Assembly (NCBI RefSeq): GCF_014189455.1
Contig: NZ_CP050296.1
Location: 5,948,001-6,012,000 of the forward strand
DNA length: 64,000 bases
Direction: 5' to 3'
Source of the DNA: Mesorhizobium huakuii
Lineage (GTDB): Bacteria > Pseudomonadota > Alphaproteobacteria > Rhizobiales > Rhizobiaceae
Positions 37,127 through 47,200 of this stretch are shown here, one piece after another. The notes beneath the pieces were generated by a model. That model was not told the DNA's origin. It saw only the letters and a program-made list of their open reading frames with translations, and did no database searches. Positions within the stretch are counted from its first letter, which is position 1. Every line of letters begins with the position of its first letter. The translations under genes were made by a program, and so were the position numbers.

Positions 37127-39068
37127 ATGAACATGAATGAAATCACCATCCCGCTCGGCAAGCTGGTGCCGAGCAAGGCCAACGTCCGCCGCGTCAATTC
37201 CGAGGCGGGCAGGGCGGAGCTAGCCGCGAGCATCGAGGCCCACGGCCTCATCCACAACCTCGTCACCCGCAAGGCCGCGAAAGGGGCGAAGTTTGAAGTT
37301 GTTGCCGGAGGGCGGCGTCTGGGGGCGTTGCGTTTGCTGCTGGACGAGGGCCGCACCGTGCAGGGCGTGGAGGTGACCAAGGACTATCCGGTCAGGGCCA
37401 TCGTGCATGAGGAAGGCAGCGGCACCGAGATTTCGCTGGCCGAGAACGACCAGCGGGAGCCGATGCACGCGGTGGACGAGGTCATCGCCTACCGCGACCT
37501 CGTGGAGCAGGGCATGGCAGCCGGGGACATTGCGGCACGCTTCGGCAAGTCCGCTGTCACGGTGCGCCAGCGGCTGAAATTGGCCAGCCTGTCGCCGCGC
37601 ATCCTCGATGCCATGCGGGCTGATGAAGTGACGCTTGAGCAGGCCAAGGCGCTGGCGGTGAGCGACGACCATGCGGCGCAGGAGGCGGCGTGGTTCGAGC
37701 AGGATGGCTGGAACCGCAATCCGGGCAGTATCCGCTCGTTCCTGACCAGCGCCCATGTGCGCGGCAATGACCGGCTCGCCCGGTTTGTCGGCATTGAGGC
37801 CTATGAGGCTGCGGGGGGGCGGGGTATTGCGTGACCTCTTCGCCGATGAAGACCTGACGTTCCTGACCGACCGGCCCTTGCTGGTGAAGCTTGCCAGCGA
37901 GCGGCTTGAGGCTGTGGCCGACGCGTTGCGCCCGCTGGGTTGGAAATGGGTCGAAATCAGCCTCGACAGCACGTTCATTCACGGTAGCGGGTTCGGGCGC
38001 ATCCATGCGGTGCGGCGCGACCTGAGCGAGGCCGAACAGGCGGAACTCTCGGCGCTGGGTGTGCAGTACGACGAGTTGGCCGAGGTCATTGACGCCTACG
38101 CCGAAGGCGACCCACAGATTGAGGCCGACGAGGCCAAGCTGCACGCGCTGGAAAGCCGTATCGAAGCCATCCAGAAGGCGGCAGAGGCCTTTGACCCGCA
38201 AGAAATGGTGCTGGCGGGCTGTGTGGTGTCGATAGCGCACGGCGGTACGGCGCAGGTGACGCCGGGGCTGGTGAAGGCCGAAGACCGCAAGGCCCTTGCC
38301 GTCTTGCAGGACGGCGACGAAGGCAATGACCAAGACGAGGCCGAGGAAGCGAGACAGGGAGAGGCCCCCGAAGTCGAGGCCACCGGCATGTCGGCGGCCC
38401 TCACCGAGGAACTGACGGCCATTCGCACCGCAGCCTTGCGCGTGGAACTGTCGAACCGTCCCGACGTGGCATTGGTCGCCATCCTGCATGCGCTGGTGAG
38501 CCGCGTGTTCTACGATTACCACCATGGGCGCATCGAGCCTGCGGTGGAAATCATCGGCCAGCGCCGCAATCTTGTACCCTCCATCAAGGAGCCGGATGCC
38601 TGCCGGGCGTTGACGGGCTGGAATGAAGCCGTGGAAGGGTGGGGGCACCGCTTGCCGGGCGACCTTGCCGACCTGTGGCCATGGCTGGTGGCGCAGCCGC
38701 AAGCGGACCTGTTTGATTTGTTGGCGGTGGTCACTGCCGCCAACCTCAACGCCGTGGTCGCCCGCCACGAAACCGGCAAACAGCGCATCGACCATGCCGA
38801 CCTGATAGCAGAGGCGGTCGGGATGGACATGGGCCTGTGGTGGACGCCGGACGCGGCGTTCCTGTCGCGTTTGTCAAAAGCGGACATCGCTGGTGTGATG
38901 CGCGAGGCCGGCTGCACGGAAGATGCGGCGAAAGCGGTTGAACGTGCCCCCAAGCCCAAAGGCGTCTTGCAGGCCGAGAAGGAACTGGACGGGAAGGGCT
39001 GGCTCCCAGTAGCGCTGCGGATGCCGGTCAAGGTTGAGAGCGAAAGCTTGGCAATCGCAGCCGAGTAG
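37127..39068 (+). pseudogene. ParB/Spo0J-like nuclease-domain protein with +1 frameshift
   Basis: The first frame carries the ParB-N domain (IPLGKLVPSKANVRRVNSEA; FEVVAGGRRLGALRLL; ISLAENDQREPMHAVDE) and the helix-turn-helix KorB-like region (AARFGKSAVTVRQRLKLASL). It stops at 37834. The rest continues from GGVLRDLFADEDLTFLTDRP in the next frame to 39068. Removing one G from the G7 run at 37813-37819 fuses them into 646 aa. A strong AAGGAG ribosome site precedes the ATG. Large ParB-like proteins of this kind are common on rhizobial plasmids and integrative elements; the role may be element maintenance or regulation. A terminator follows. Confidence 0.85.
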
Positions 39069-39087
39069 GCATCGCACATCATCTAAG

Positions 39088-39115
39088 GCCGGGGCAGCAA
39101 TGCCCCGGCTTTTTT
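39088..39115 (+). terminator. Rho-independent terminator of the ParB-like gene
   Basis: GCCGGGGCA/TGCCCCGGC form a perfect 9-bp stem with loop GCAA, followed by six T residues. Confidence 0.92.
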
Positions 39116-39260
39116 GCGTCCGCATTGTCCTTCAGGCCGGTATCGAACCGGCCAAGGACAGGCGAGGGCGCCCCTGACCCGCCCCTCGCGCTCCCCGCCC
39201 ACCCATAGTGCCGCCGCAGAGTGAGCCAGCTGCCGGTGACAGACAATCCGGTGGAGCCGC

Positions 39261-39836
39261 CTATTGGAGGCGGCTGAACGTCAGCGCCAAACTGCAATTG
39301 GTCAGGCGCAACTCTATCTTCGTCACTGAGTAGCTGCAGATGTTGGTTTGCAGCCCGAGCAAGCCCGACCCAGGTTCGAGCTTGAGACGATCGCCATCAA
39401 GCTTGGTCCATTTCCAGACGGCTTGCTGCCCTCCGCTCTCAAAGACCGCCGTGCCATCGCTCATGAATTCAGCCCTCGAACCGGCGTTATCTTGAGCCAC
39501 GTACTTGCCCTCGATGCTGGGGCTCGTCCACCCCAACCCACCGTTCAAATTCATCTGGCCGTTGGTGACAATATCCAGCCCGACAGCTGCCAGGAACACG
39601 ACGATCACTGCCGATGAGGCCCAACGGCTGACACGCTTTGCGGTGGAGTCGGGAACCGTCCCGGCCGGGACGCCACCTTTGTAAGTGCGGTAAGCTGGAT
39701 ACGCGACAATCAGCAGGCCGACGGCCCACATTGCCGCGCGCGACATATGAATGTGTAGAACACCTACCTCTACGATCAGGACCAGAAACGACAGTGCGAC
39801 CCAAAGGGCCGTGGTTGGCTTGACGGTTTTTTCCAT
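39261..39836 (-). CDS. Membrane-anchored hypothetical protein
   Basis: A 191-aa protein with three hydrophobic segments near the N-terminus (ALWVALSFLVLIVEVGVLHI; AMWAVGLLIVAYPAY; SSAVIVVFLAAVGLDIV). A ~95-residue soluble C-terminal domain resembles a small lipocalin-like or META-like beta fold (SIEGKYVAQDNAG; AVWKWTKLDGDRLKLEPGSG), with two cysteines. The fold comparison is by eye. The ATG at 39836 follows GGGGAATTC. It converges with the ParB-like gene. Confidence 0.6.
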   Translation of the reverse strand: MEKTVKPTTALWVALSFLVLIVEVGVLHIHMSRAAMWAVGLLIVAYPAYRTYKGGVPAGTVPDSTAKRVSRWASSAVIVVFLAAVGLDIVTNGQMNLNGGLGWTSPSIEGKYVAQDNAGSRAEFMSDGTAVFESGGQQAVWKWTKLDGDRLKLEPGSGLLGLQTNICSYSVTKIELRLTNCSLALTFSRLQ

Positions 39837-40132
39837 GAATTCCCCGTTCCGAAGATGTCGACAGCCATGGCGATGGACTGACCGGCATTGGAAGTTGACG
39901 ACGATTTGCGCTGGGGAGGGCTTTGCAAACGAGCTCTCCGGGGAGATTCTGGTATCAGAAATCACGAGATTTGAACGTGTAGTATTAGCGCCCGCTAACT
40001 AACAGGGTGTTGGCTTTTTCGCACAAGATTTAGGCAAACGGTCGTGACCAGCACCGCGAATATCGTCAAAAATTCCAGTGCGAGTATGTTGCAAATCTCG
40101 TGAGTTTTGAAACAGCAGGGAGGCGCATGTGA

Positions 40133-40678
40133 ATGAAGTATGGATATGCGCGGGTCTCGACCGAGTCGCAGGACTTGGCCTCCCAGCTTGAACGCCTGGA
40201 GGCGGCAGGCTGCGAGAAGATCTTCTTTGAAAAGTTGAGCGGTAAGAACACCAACCGTCGCCAATTGCAGCGACTGTTACGAGTCCTTAAACCCGGCGAC
40301 ATTGTCCACGCCGTTGTCAGCGACCGCATGGCGCGGGATCCTTTCGATATGCTGCAAATCGTCAGGACAGTCTCGTCAGCCGGCGCGGCGCTACGGTTGT
40401 TGGATGAGCCGTTTATCGACACGACCTCGGAAATGGCAGACCTGATTGTGTTTCTCGTAGGGTGGGCGGCGAAGTGGCAGCGGCGCCGAATCTTGGAGAA
40501 CACCGCGAGCGGCCGAGCTCGCGCTATGGCCAGAGGGGTCAAGTTCGGGCGGAAGCCGAAGCTTTCTCAGCAGCAGCGAGGGGAGGTCTTGGCGAGCTTG
40601 GCAGCAGGGGAGACGATGTCTGCTGTGGCCCGGCGCTTTAGTGTCAGTAAGAGCACGCTCTCAAGGCTTCACCGGTAG
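40133..40678 (+). CDS. Serine recombinase (resolvase/invertase family)
   Basis: A 181-aa protein. The catalytic domain starts KYGYARVSTESQDLASQLER (Ser10 nucleophile), continues with the SDRMARDPFDML Arg motif, and ends with a helix-turn-helix domain (GETMSAVARRFSVSKSTLSR). It would catalyse cointegrate resolution or DNA inversion, as Tn3 resolvases do. A GGGAGG ribosome site lies 11 bases upstream. No transposase of the Tn3 type is near, so it is an isolated resolvase. An inversion target was not seen. Confidence 0.88.
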   Translation: MKYGYARVSTESQDLASQLERLEAAGCEKIFFEKLSGKNTNRRQLQRLLRVLKPGDIVHAVVSDRMARDPFDMLQIVRTVSSAGAALRLLDEPFIDTTSEMADLIVFLVGWAAKWQRRRILENTASGRARAMARGVKFGRKPKLSQQQRGEVLASLAAGETMSAVARRFSVSKSTLSRLHR

Positions 40679-40844
40679 CAGGATAAGCCTAAGCGGTGTA
40701 TTCGACCAGGGCAACCCAAGACCCCATGCGCTTTTCCGACCTGGCACCGCCCTCGATCGTGCGCGTCGCAATCATCTCCCGCTCGACCTTGCTTATTCGC
40801 TGAAAACGCAATTATCTATATATCTGGTTGAAAAAGGGGGCGAA

Positions 40845-41897
40845 ATGAAAACGCGCAAAACGTTTCTAGTTTTTCTTGCACTTCTAGCGGCGTCGGTGGC
40901 AACTGCTGAAGCTAAGACTGCAATCTCTCAAGTGTGCAGCCGTAAGTCAGCCCCTATCGGTCTTCCAGCCGGAAACCCACCTCGCATTCACCAAATTGCA
41001 GCCGACGCATCTAGCGATGTGGCAAAAGCCGCGCTGAAATTAGCATTCGCAATCGAAAACGGGGTGCCTGACCCTTACATCGCCGTCACCGGAAATTTCG
41101 ATGGTCAAGGGATGTCCTTAGGTCTTATCCAATTCAATTTCGGCGGGAGTATTCAAACCGTTTTCGGCAGCATCGGACATGAGGTCTATAGCCGAACGAT
41201 GCCGACATGGGGGGACTTATTTTACGACGCGGTGCATGCCAAAAAGCCCGCGCTGGCGATCCAGCAAGTCCTTGCTATGCAAATAGGGAGCGGCAGAACT
41301 TGGCGCGTTAAAACAGATGCGCGATCTGAAATAGAAGCGTTTCTTGGTTCCTCCGAAGGTCGAGCAGCCCAAGATGCTGGAGTTGCAAAGGTTTATAGGT
41401 CGGCGTTCAGCAGGGCTGTCCAGTGGGCCGCCGCCCGCGGCGCTCCGCAACCTACACCGCGAGAAATCGCGACGTTTGTTGATAACGAAGTTTTTAGCGG
41501 CGGAAATCTTGGCGGAATTTGGATCCAACAGGCTAAGGCATTTCGAAGCAGCTTCGGAGACGATGGAGAGATGGTCGCGTTCGTCACAAACTGGCTCAAG
41601 TCATGTCCCTACTCGGGGCCAGAGCTACTTTATGGTCGCGATGACGCAAGGCGGAATGCGGTCGAGTGGCCTAAAGCTGTGCCACTGGGCACAAAGCTAT
41701 CTGATGATCGCGCGCTCTTGTTTGCATTTGGCTTTTTGCGAGCGCTTACAGCCAATGGCCCGCCTCGACAAGGAAACCAACCTGAACAGCACGGAATATT
41801 CAAGGCTCAAGTTGTTGAGCGGCGCGGTTTAACAGCACTTGGCGCAGGAACAGCAAACGGCATCCAATGGCCGGGCGGCATACTGGATACGCCTTAA
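40845..41897 (+). CDS. Secreted protein, possibly lysozyme-superfamily
   Basis: A 350-aa protein with a clear Sec signal peptide (KTRKTFLVFLALLAASVATAEA). The mature part opens with a Cys-containing segment, then IENGVPDPYIAVTGNFDGQG followed by MSLGLIQFNFG. The G-L-I-Q-F-N pattern is reminiscent of the active-site cleft of lysozyme-like peptidoglycan hydrolases. Later PTPREIATFVDNEVFSGGNL is typical of a soluble helical domain. A GGGGG ribosome site precedes the ATG at 40845. The family is not named with certainty. It adds to the number of wall-active proteins in this window. Confidence 0.6.
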   Translation: MKTRKTFLVFLALLAASVATAEAKTAISQVCSRKSAPIGLPAGNPPRIHQIAADASSDVAKAALKLAFAIENGVPDPYIAVTGNFDGQGMSLGLIQFNFGGSIQTVFGSIGHEVYSRTMPTWGDLFYDAVHAKKPALAIQQVLAMQIGSGRTWRVKTDARSEIEAFLGSSEGRAAQDAGVAKVYRSAFSRAVQWAAARGAPQPTPREIATFVDNEVFSGGNLGGIWIQQAKAFRSSFGDDGEMVAFVTNWLKSCPYSGPELLYGRDDARRNAVEWPKAVPLGTKLSDDRALLFAFGFLRALTANGPPRQGNQPEQHGIFKAQVVERRGLTALGAGTANGIQWPGGILDTP

Positions 41898-42008
41898 TAA
41901 GACAGTTTTCGAGATCGAGGCGGAGGGCTTTGGCAAAGATGTTACAGGCCCTCCGAACTGTTTGGTAATAAGAAGGCGCTGACCCGCTGTAAGTCCGGTC
42001 TGACAGGC

Positions 42009-42482
42009 CTACCGCCTTCCGTAATATGTATCCCAAGCGAGCCTGATATCGACAAAGGTCCATTCCCGTCGCCGACCGTAAGCTGGGCTCTGCCGGGTTA
42101 TGCACGCATTGAGACCAGTCTGCCTCTGGAACTTCATAAACCACGCGGTGGACTTTGGCTTGCCGCTGGCTGTGGTCTGAAGCTGGCGAATGACCCCGCT
42201 GTCGGCCCAATGCTCATGAGGATTGGAAAGCGAAGCAGGGTCAGCCAGATAGCTGCGAAGCCGCAGTAAAGTGGCGTCTTCTGGCGATTGGCGAAGCTCG
42301 GAACGAAGCTCTTGGACGGCGAGCACTGCTCCTTGCTTTGCTGCCTCCGTCAACATATCGCGCAACTGCAAACTCGTCAGCACCAGCGCTGGCATAGCGT
42401 CCATGAACCGTACTTTCATTGATGGGATTTGCGGCAGAGCTTGCCGCAGGTTCATTGCGTCACAGCCAAAAAATGACGTCAA
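42009..42482 (-). CDS. Hypothetical protein downstream of integrase
   Basis: A 157-aa protein, helical and Gln/Leu-rich (LVLTSLQLRDMLTEAAKQGA), with a basic C-terminus containing TAWFMKFQRQTG and YGRRREWTFVDIR. It begins 3 bases after the integrase stop if TTG at 42482 is used; ATG at 42455 is an alternative. The position is typical of an excisionase or integrase helper, but the length is greater than usual for such proteins. Function unknown. Confidence 0.55.
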   Translation of the reverse strand: MTSFFGCDAMNLRQALPQIPSMKVRFMDAMPALVLTSLQLRDMLTEAAKQGAVLAVQELRSELRQSPEDATLLRLRSYLADPASLSNPHEHWADSGVIRQLQTTASGKPKSTAWFMKFQRQTGLNACITRQSPAYGRRREWTFVDIRLAWDTYYGRR

Positions 42483-42485
42483 GCG

Positions 42486-43856
42486 CTAGATGCCGAGGAG
42501 GACGCCTAGCCTTTCGGTGACCGGGCGCAAGGGGTCAACCAAGCCAAGGTCGTATATCATGGTCGTTTCCAGATTTCCCTTGTGGTCGACGTAGTGCGAT
42601 ATGGCCTCGTGCGAAACGCCCTGGCCAGTCAGCATGAGCGAGATCGCGATCCGCTTCAGGTCATAGAGCTGGAAATACGCCGGGACGCCGGGGAGGGCCT
42701 TGAACCGCTCCAGTCCCTTACGGAAGTTGTCGCGTGGCTTGGTCTGGTCGGTATGGGACGGGAACAGCAGCTTACTTTCGGGCCAGCGGAGGCGCTGGGC
42801 CTGCACCATGTCGGCAACCCGAGAATGGATCGGCACCGAACGATAGGCATACTCGTAGATAGAGCGCGATAACTGAATGCCCTTGGTGTTGTGCTTGTGC
42901 CAGACCAGCTTCTCCAGGTCGAAATGGGCGAACTCGGCCTTGTTGAGGTCGCTGGGGCGCGCCATCGTCAGGAAGAGGATGCCCATGTAGTTGCAGAGCT
43001 CCTGCATCTGATCGTTGGCGGTTACCAGCCAAGCCTTGCGGAGCGCCATGTCACGCTTGGCATGGCCTTCGAGGTGGTCTACTTCCGGTAGCACCTCCAC
43101 TGCCGGGTAGAAGACATGGGCCGCTATCTGCCGGATTTGCTCGGTCGAGTAGTCGCGCCGGCGACGGAAAATTTTCTTCTTCCTGAGCGGATGGCACGGA
43201 TTCCGCATATCCACCAGTTGCATGCGGATTGCCCAATTGAACAGTGCTGTAACGTGGCCGAGCGCCGTGTTGTACACATGCGGCGAGGCGAACTGCGTTT
43301 GGAACCGCTCCACATCCGACGGCCTGATTGATACCAGTGATCTCTCGGCAAACATGGTTCCGAAAGCTGTGTATCCCTTTGGTTTGTTGTGGCCGCGCTT
43401 GTTGATTGTGTTCGCCTGTTTTAGCCATTTTCCCATGAAGGAAGCGAAGGAGTATCTGGTGGCCTTTGACAGGCCAGCGACATGGCTATCCCAATAGCGG
43501 TCGATGACTTCGGCAATCGTGTCAAAATGCTTCCGGCGTGGATCGATGCGGTCAAGGTCGGGGTCTTTGCCGGCGATTATTTCCTGCTCGCGCTGGATCA
43601 CCGCCAAGCGTGCCGAGGCTACGTTGAAGACAACCGTTGAACCGAGAACCTTGCGGCAGCGTTTGCCGTTCAACTGGTAAGCATGAACGAAGGATTTGTG
43701 GCCAAGCGCCGTGACACGAAGCCCGAGCCCGGCGACGGAGCCGTTACGGATTTGGCCGTTGGCGCCAACCGCATAATCCCAAAAAAGTTCCTGGTCTTTG
43801 TCAGGTGGGCAAATTGCATCAAAAACAACGTCTTCAGTTAAAAATAGCTTGGGCAT
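42486..43856 (-). CDS. Tyrosine recombinase of a tRNA-Thr-integrated island
   Basis: A 456-aa integrase. The N-terminal DUF4102-like region (SVAGLGLRVTALGHKSFVHA) and core-binding domain precede the catalytic part. Box I Arg is in LTMARPSDLNKAEF; box II reads LYDLKRIAIS (Tyr in place of the first His). The C-terminus has SHYVDHKGNLETTMIYD with the nucleophilic Tyr. The gene starts 140 bases from a 45-bp tRNA-Thr 3' fragment, the usual arrangement for an island integrase next to its att site. It forms an operon with the 157-aa gene. Confidence 0.92.
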   Translation of the reverse strand: MPKLFLTEDVVFDAICPPDKDQELFWDYAVGANGQIRNGSVAGLGLRVTALGHKSFVHAYQLNGKRCRKVLGSTVVFNVASARLAVIQREQEIIAGKDPDLDRIDPRRKHFDTIAEVIDRYWDSHVAGLSKATRYSFASFMGKWLKQANTINKRGHNKPKGYTAFGTMFAERSLVSIRPSDVERFQTQFASPHVYNTALGHVTALFNWAIRMQLVDMRNPCHPLRKKKIFRRRRDYSTEQIRQIAAHVFYPAVEVLPEVDHLEGHAKRDMALRKAWLVTANDQMQELCNYMGILFLTMARPSDLNKAEFAHFDLEKLVWHKHNTKGIQLSRSIYEYAYRSVPIHSRVADMVQAQRLRWPESKLLFPSHTDQTKPRDNFRKGLERFKALPGVPAYFQLYDLKRIAISLMLTGQGVSHEAISHYVDHKGNLETTMIYDLGLVDPLRPVTERLGVLLGI

Positions 43857-43995
43857 TTCATGTAACTTCCATGTAACCGACTTATAGCAAATGTTACATG
43901 GGAAGTGAAGTAATGATGTTGATAGATTGTCATAAAATGACGGAATAACAAATGATTATATGTTTCGATATTCCGGTAATATTAGCCTGGAGCCG

Positions 43996-44040
43996 TTTGT
44001 AAACCGAAGGTCGGGAGTTCGATCCTCTCTGCCGGCACCA
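43996..44040 (+). other. Attachment site: 3' end of tRNA-Thr (UGU), partial tRNA
   Basis: TTTGTAA (43996-44002) is the anticodon loop of tRNA-Thr(UGU). It is followed by ACCGA, AGGTC, a T-arm GGGAG-TTCGATC-CTCTC and acceptor TGCCGGC with ACCA (44037-44040). The 5' half of the tRNA is missing: the bases upstream cannot form the anticodon stem or D-arm. This is therefore an att remnant, not a working tRNA. The intact gene should lie at the other island end, outside the window. Confidence 0.88.
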
Positions 44041-44231
44041 TATTTTTCAAATAGTTACGTAATGACCGGTTCTGCCAAATCTTTTCATGTAACTTTCGTG
44101 TAACCGGACGTTGACGATCGCCGTTGCACGCCCATGAAGACGGCCCCACACTCACTAATCTGCCACAGCTCTGCTTGACCCTGTATTGCCCGTGTGGAAG
44201 TTCTCGTCAAAACAAGAAGGAAGTACCTCCA

Positions 44232-47200
44232 TTGACTGAAGCGGGCGGACCGACCACTCAGGCAGGCATCAGATACCAGGATCAAGTCGCTGCGCTCTAC
44301 CTTGGCCGGATGATAGATCCGCGCGAGCGGCCACGGCATAGTCAACCGGTAGAGGTGAGAATGGAAGCACCTCAAAATGCGGACGATTTTGTTGTCCGCT
44401 TCGCTGATGGTTCCCGTCGATTCTTCCAGATCAAACTCTCTCTCGATGCTTCAGGGGAGGTGTGGAAGTCGCTTTGGATTGCCTTTCGCCGCCAGTTAGA
44501 CACCGACTTCACGCCGGATGACCGCCTTGAGCTGGTTTTGGGTGCATCAACACCGCTTGCCGCCCAGTTGTCGGAACTGACCAAACGACACGACAGTTCA
44601 GATGTTATCGAGTGGCAGACGCGCCTGACAGCGAGCCAGAGGAGGCTTGTATTATCGATTCAAGAGGTTCTCGACGATGATATCATGCAGGTATGGCGTG
44701 TCGTAACGCGGCTCGACGTAAGTATCTGGCCCGAAGATGGGATAGCACGGGACTTTGTCCCCCAGTGGATGCCGCCGTCGTCACGTACGTCGCTTGCCCT
44801 CTTTAAAGCCTTGTCTGACGTCGCTTGGGACGGTGCTACGACACGCTCCAGCTTCAACGGGTCAACTCTCTACGACCGTCTCACCTTAGAATTCCAAATT
44901 GCCATCCTAGACCCCCCAAACTGGGGAGCTGCGCAGTACCGGCAGGCGGTAGCTGCGCTCGCATGCGTTGAAGTGCCAGGAACTGACTTCAGGCAACGGC
45001 CAGACGCCCATTTCCTTTGGCCAAGATGCCTTCGATACGACCGAGATCGCCGGCCTGATTTCGACGACGACCTGCCCGGATGGAGAGATGTGAGTGCCGG
45101 TGGGTTGGTCGATTTGCGTGATTTCCCCAGCGTCGACCTCGGCGCGGTGGTTGTTGTTGCGGGGCCGGGGTTTGGAAAAACCACGCTCGTCCATGCGATA
45201 GCGCAAAAGGTCGCTACTGGCGGTCGCCTTCCGGCCATTATTCCAGCCACCAAGCTTTCAGATTCTGACCTTTCAATCGCCGATTACCTGTCAGAGCGGC
45301 TGAACGGCGAGTTTGAAGTCAGAATTGATTGGCGCGCAGCTGCCGACGCCGGATCGCTCTTGCTCCTGCTCGACGGGTTGGATGAGGTGTCGAGTGACAG
45401 GCGCACCGTAATATTGGAACGCTTGCATGTGTATCGGGCAAACCACCCCAGCGTGCGCTGGCTGATGACCGTGCGAGATCCGGCGGCATTGTCACCGCCG
45501 GACGATGCGACGATGGTAGAGCTAGCGCCACTCCAGGACGAAGACATCTCGGGATACGTCAACTTCTACCGACCGGGTGAATCCGGTGTGGCTGAAGCGC
45601 TGCTGGAGAGGATAGAAACACGTCCCGATCTCGCGCATTTGGCGCGCATTCCCATCTTCCTCGCCCTCATGCTTGTTATGCGGCAGGAGAAGGCAAACCT
45701 TCACCGCAGCGATTTGCTTGACACTTATCTTGAAACGCTGTTTCGGCCGGTAGCGTTCAAGGCTGCGCAGGTCGACAAAATCGACACTGCGGTGCTCCGT
45801 CAGATTGCCGAGCGTGCAGCTTTCGAGGCGCTGGAGACGGACACAATCGGTATTAGCATCAAGCTGCTCGAACGGTGCATTAAGGACATCGCGCCACAGC
45901 TTAGCACTGACGACGTGCGGGAAGCGTTGGTTCGCCGCGGCCTGTTGCGCAAAGGAGGCCTGACAAGGCTGACTTTCCCGTTCCCAATCGTTCAGGAATA
46001 TCTCGCTTCGGCAGAGTTGCTAGAGCATCATCAGGACCAGATCGCACCACGGCTGGGGAAGATTGTGCGACGTCCCTGGGCGCAGGCCATTCAGTTCGCA
46101 CTGGAGCGCCATCCTAATCCCGAGCCGCTTATCGACGAGATTCTGGGGCGTGAAGACGACGTATTCCACACAGGGTTACGGCTACTCGGTCGTTGTCTCG
46201 CAAACGGTATGACAGTCTCGACACCTCGTTGGCAAACGATGGGCGACCGTTTCGCAGAAATCTGGGGCGGGGCATCGTGGCGCACAAACAAATTGATCAA
46301 TGGCATTATTGTTGACGCGTTTTCGCAGCCCTTGCACCCCGCAATTCGCGCCCGACTCGGTGAGCGCAGCCTCATTCACGAGGGTGCCGATACGATCGTT
46401 GCACGGATTCGCGATTCAAGACTCTCATTGGAGGTTCTCGGCGAACTTCTTCATGGCAACATCGAGAATATGCTCAACCTTGGTGACATTCAGCGTGAGG
46501 CAGACCGGCTCGGAACGACTGCATTCAATCTTTACATCGCCCAATGCCGCCGGTGCGCTGGCGAGGTGGAGAGTGAGCATGCGATCAGTTCGCTCATCAG
46601 CCATCTCAAGATGGGCTGCGTCGACGCCGAGATCGCATTTGCTGCCGCCAGCGATGAAACCTTGCCCCTTGAGATCCGACTGTCTGCTTGGAGCCAGTCA
46701 ATGCGCAAGCTCGACGCGTCGACTGAGGAACTCATCATACGAATCTTGGCAAGCGAAGGGTATCATCCGATGTCGTCGGCCGCGAAGGCCTTATCTTCCC
46801 CACAGGTGGATATTCCATCGATCTTGCAACTTTTGAAGTCGCCGAAGGTGCTGGAGGAGCGCGCCTTGAAGGTCATGGAATACCTGATGAGTGACTGGGA
46901 ACGGGACAGCCAAGCTGACAGGATCAATCAGTTCCTGGCAGAAGGCGGCATCAGCGAAGAGATGCAGAACCTGGCTTCTCTCTTTGCCGTCAATGCCGGG
47001 AATGCAAACGTCTTCGATACCCTGCTCGACCGCATTCCCACACTGAGCACTGAGATGGTTGGTGCTACCGTGATTATGTTCGGCCATTTTCTTGATCGCA
47101 CGCGCGTGGAACGTGCGGTGGCGGCGATAGGGCTCCGGAACTGGAGCCCGGATGATCGCGTCGTGATTACACACTCTCTCACCACAGGATTGACTTATCG

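Noticed and set aside
37557..38795. 412-codon minus-strand frame opposite the ParB-like gene
   Set aside because: It is complementary to the second half of the ParB-like gene and resembles no protein.
40133..40678. DNA inversion switch driven by the resolvase
   Set aside because: No paired inverted recombination sites flanking a promoter were seen near the gene.
43996..44040. A functional tRNA-Thr gene
   Set aside because: The 5' acceptor, D-arm and anticodon stem half are absent, so only an att remnant is called.
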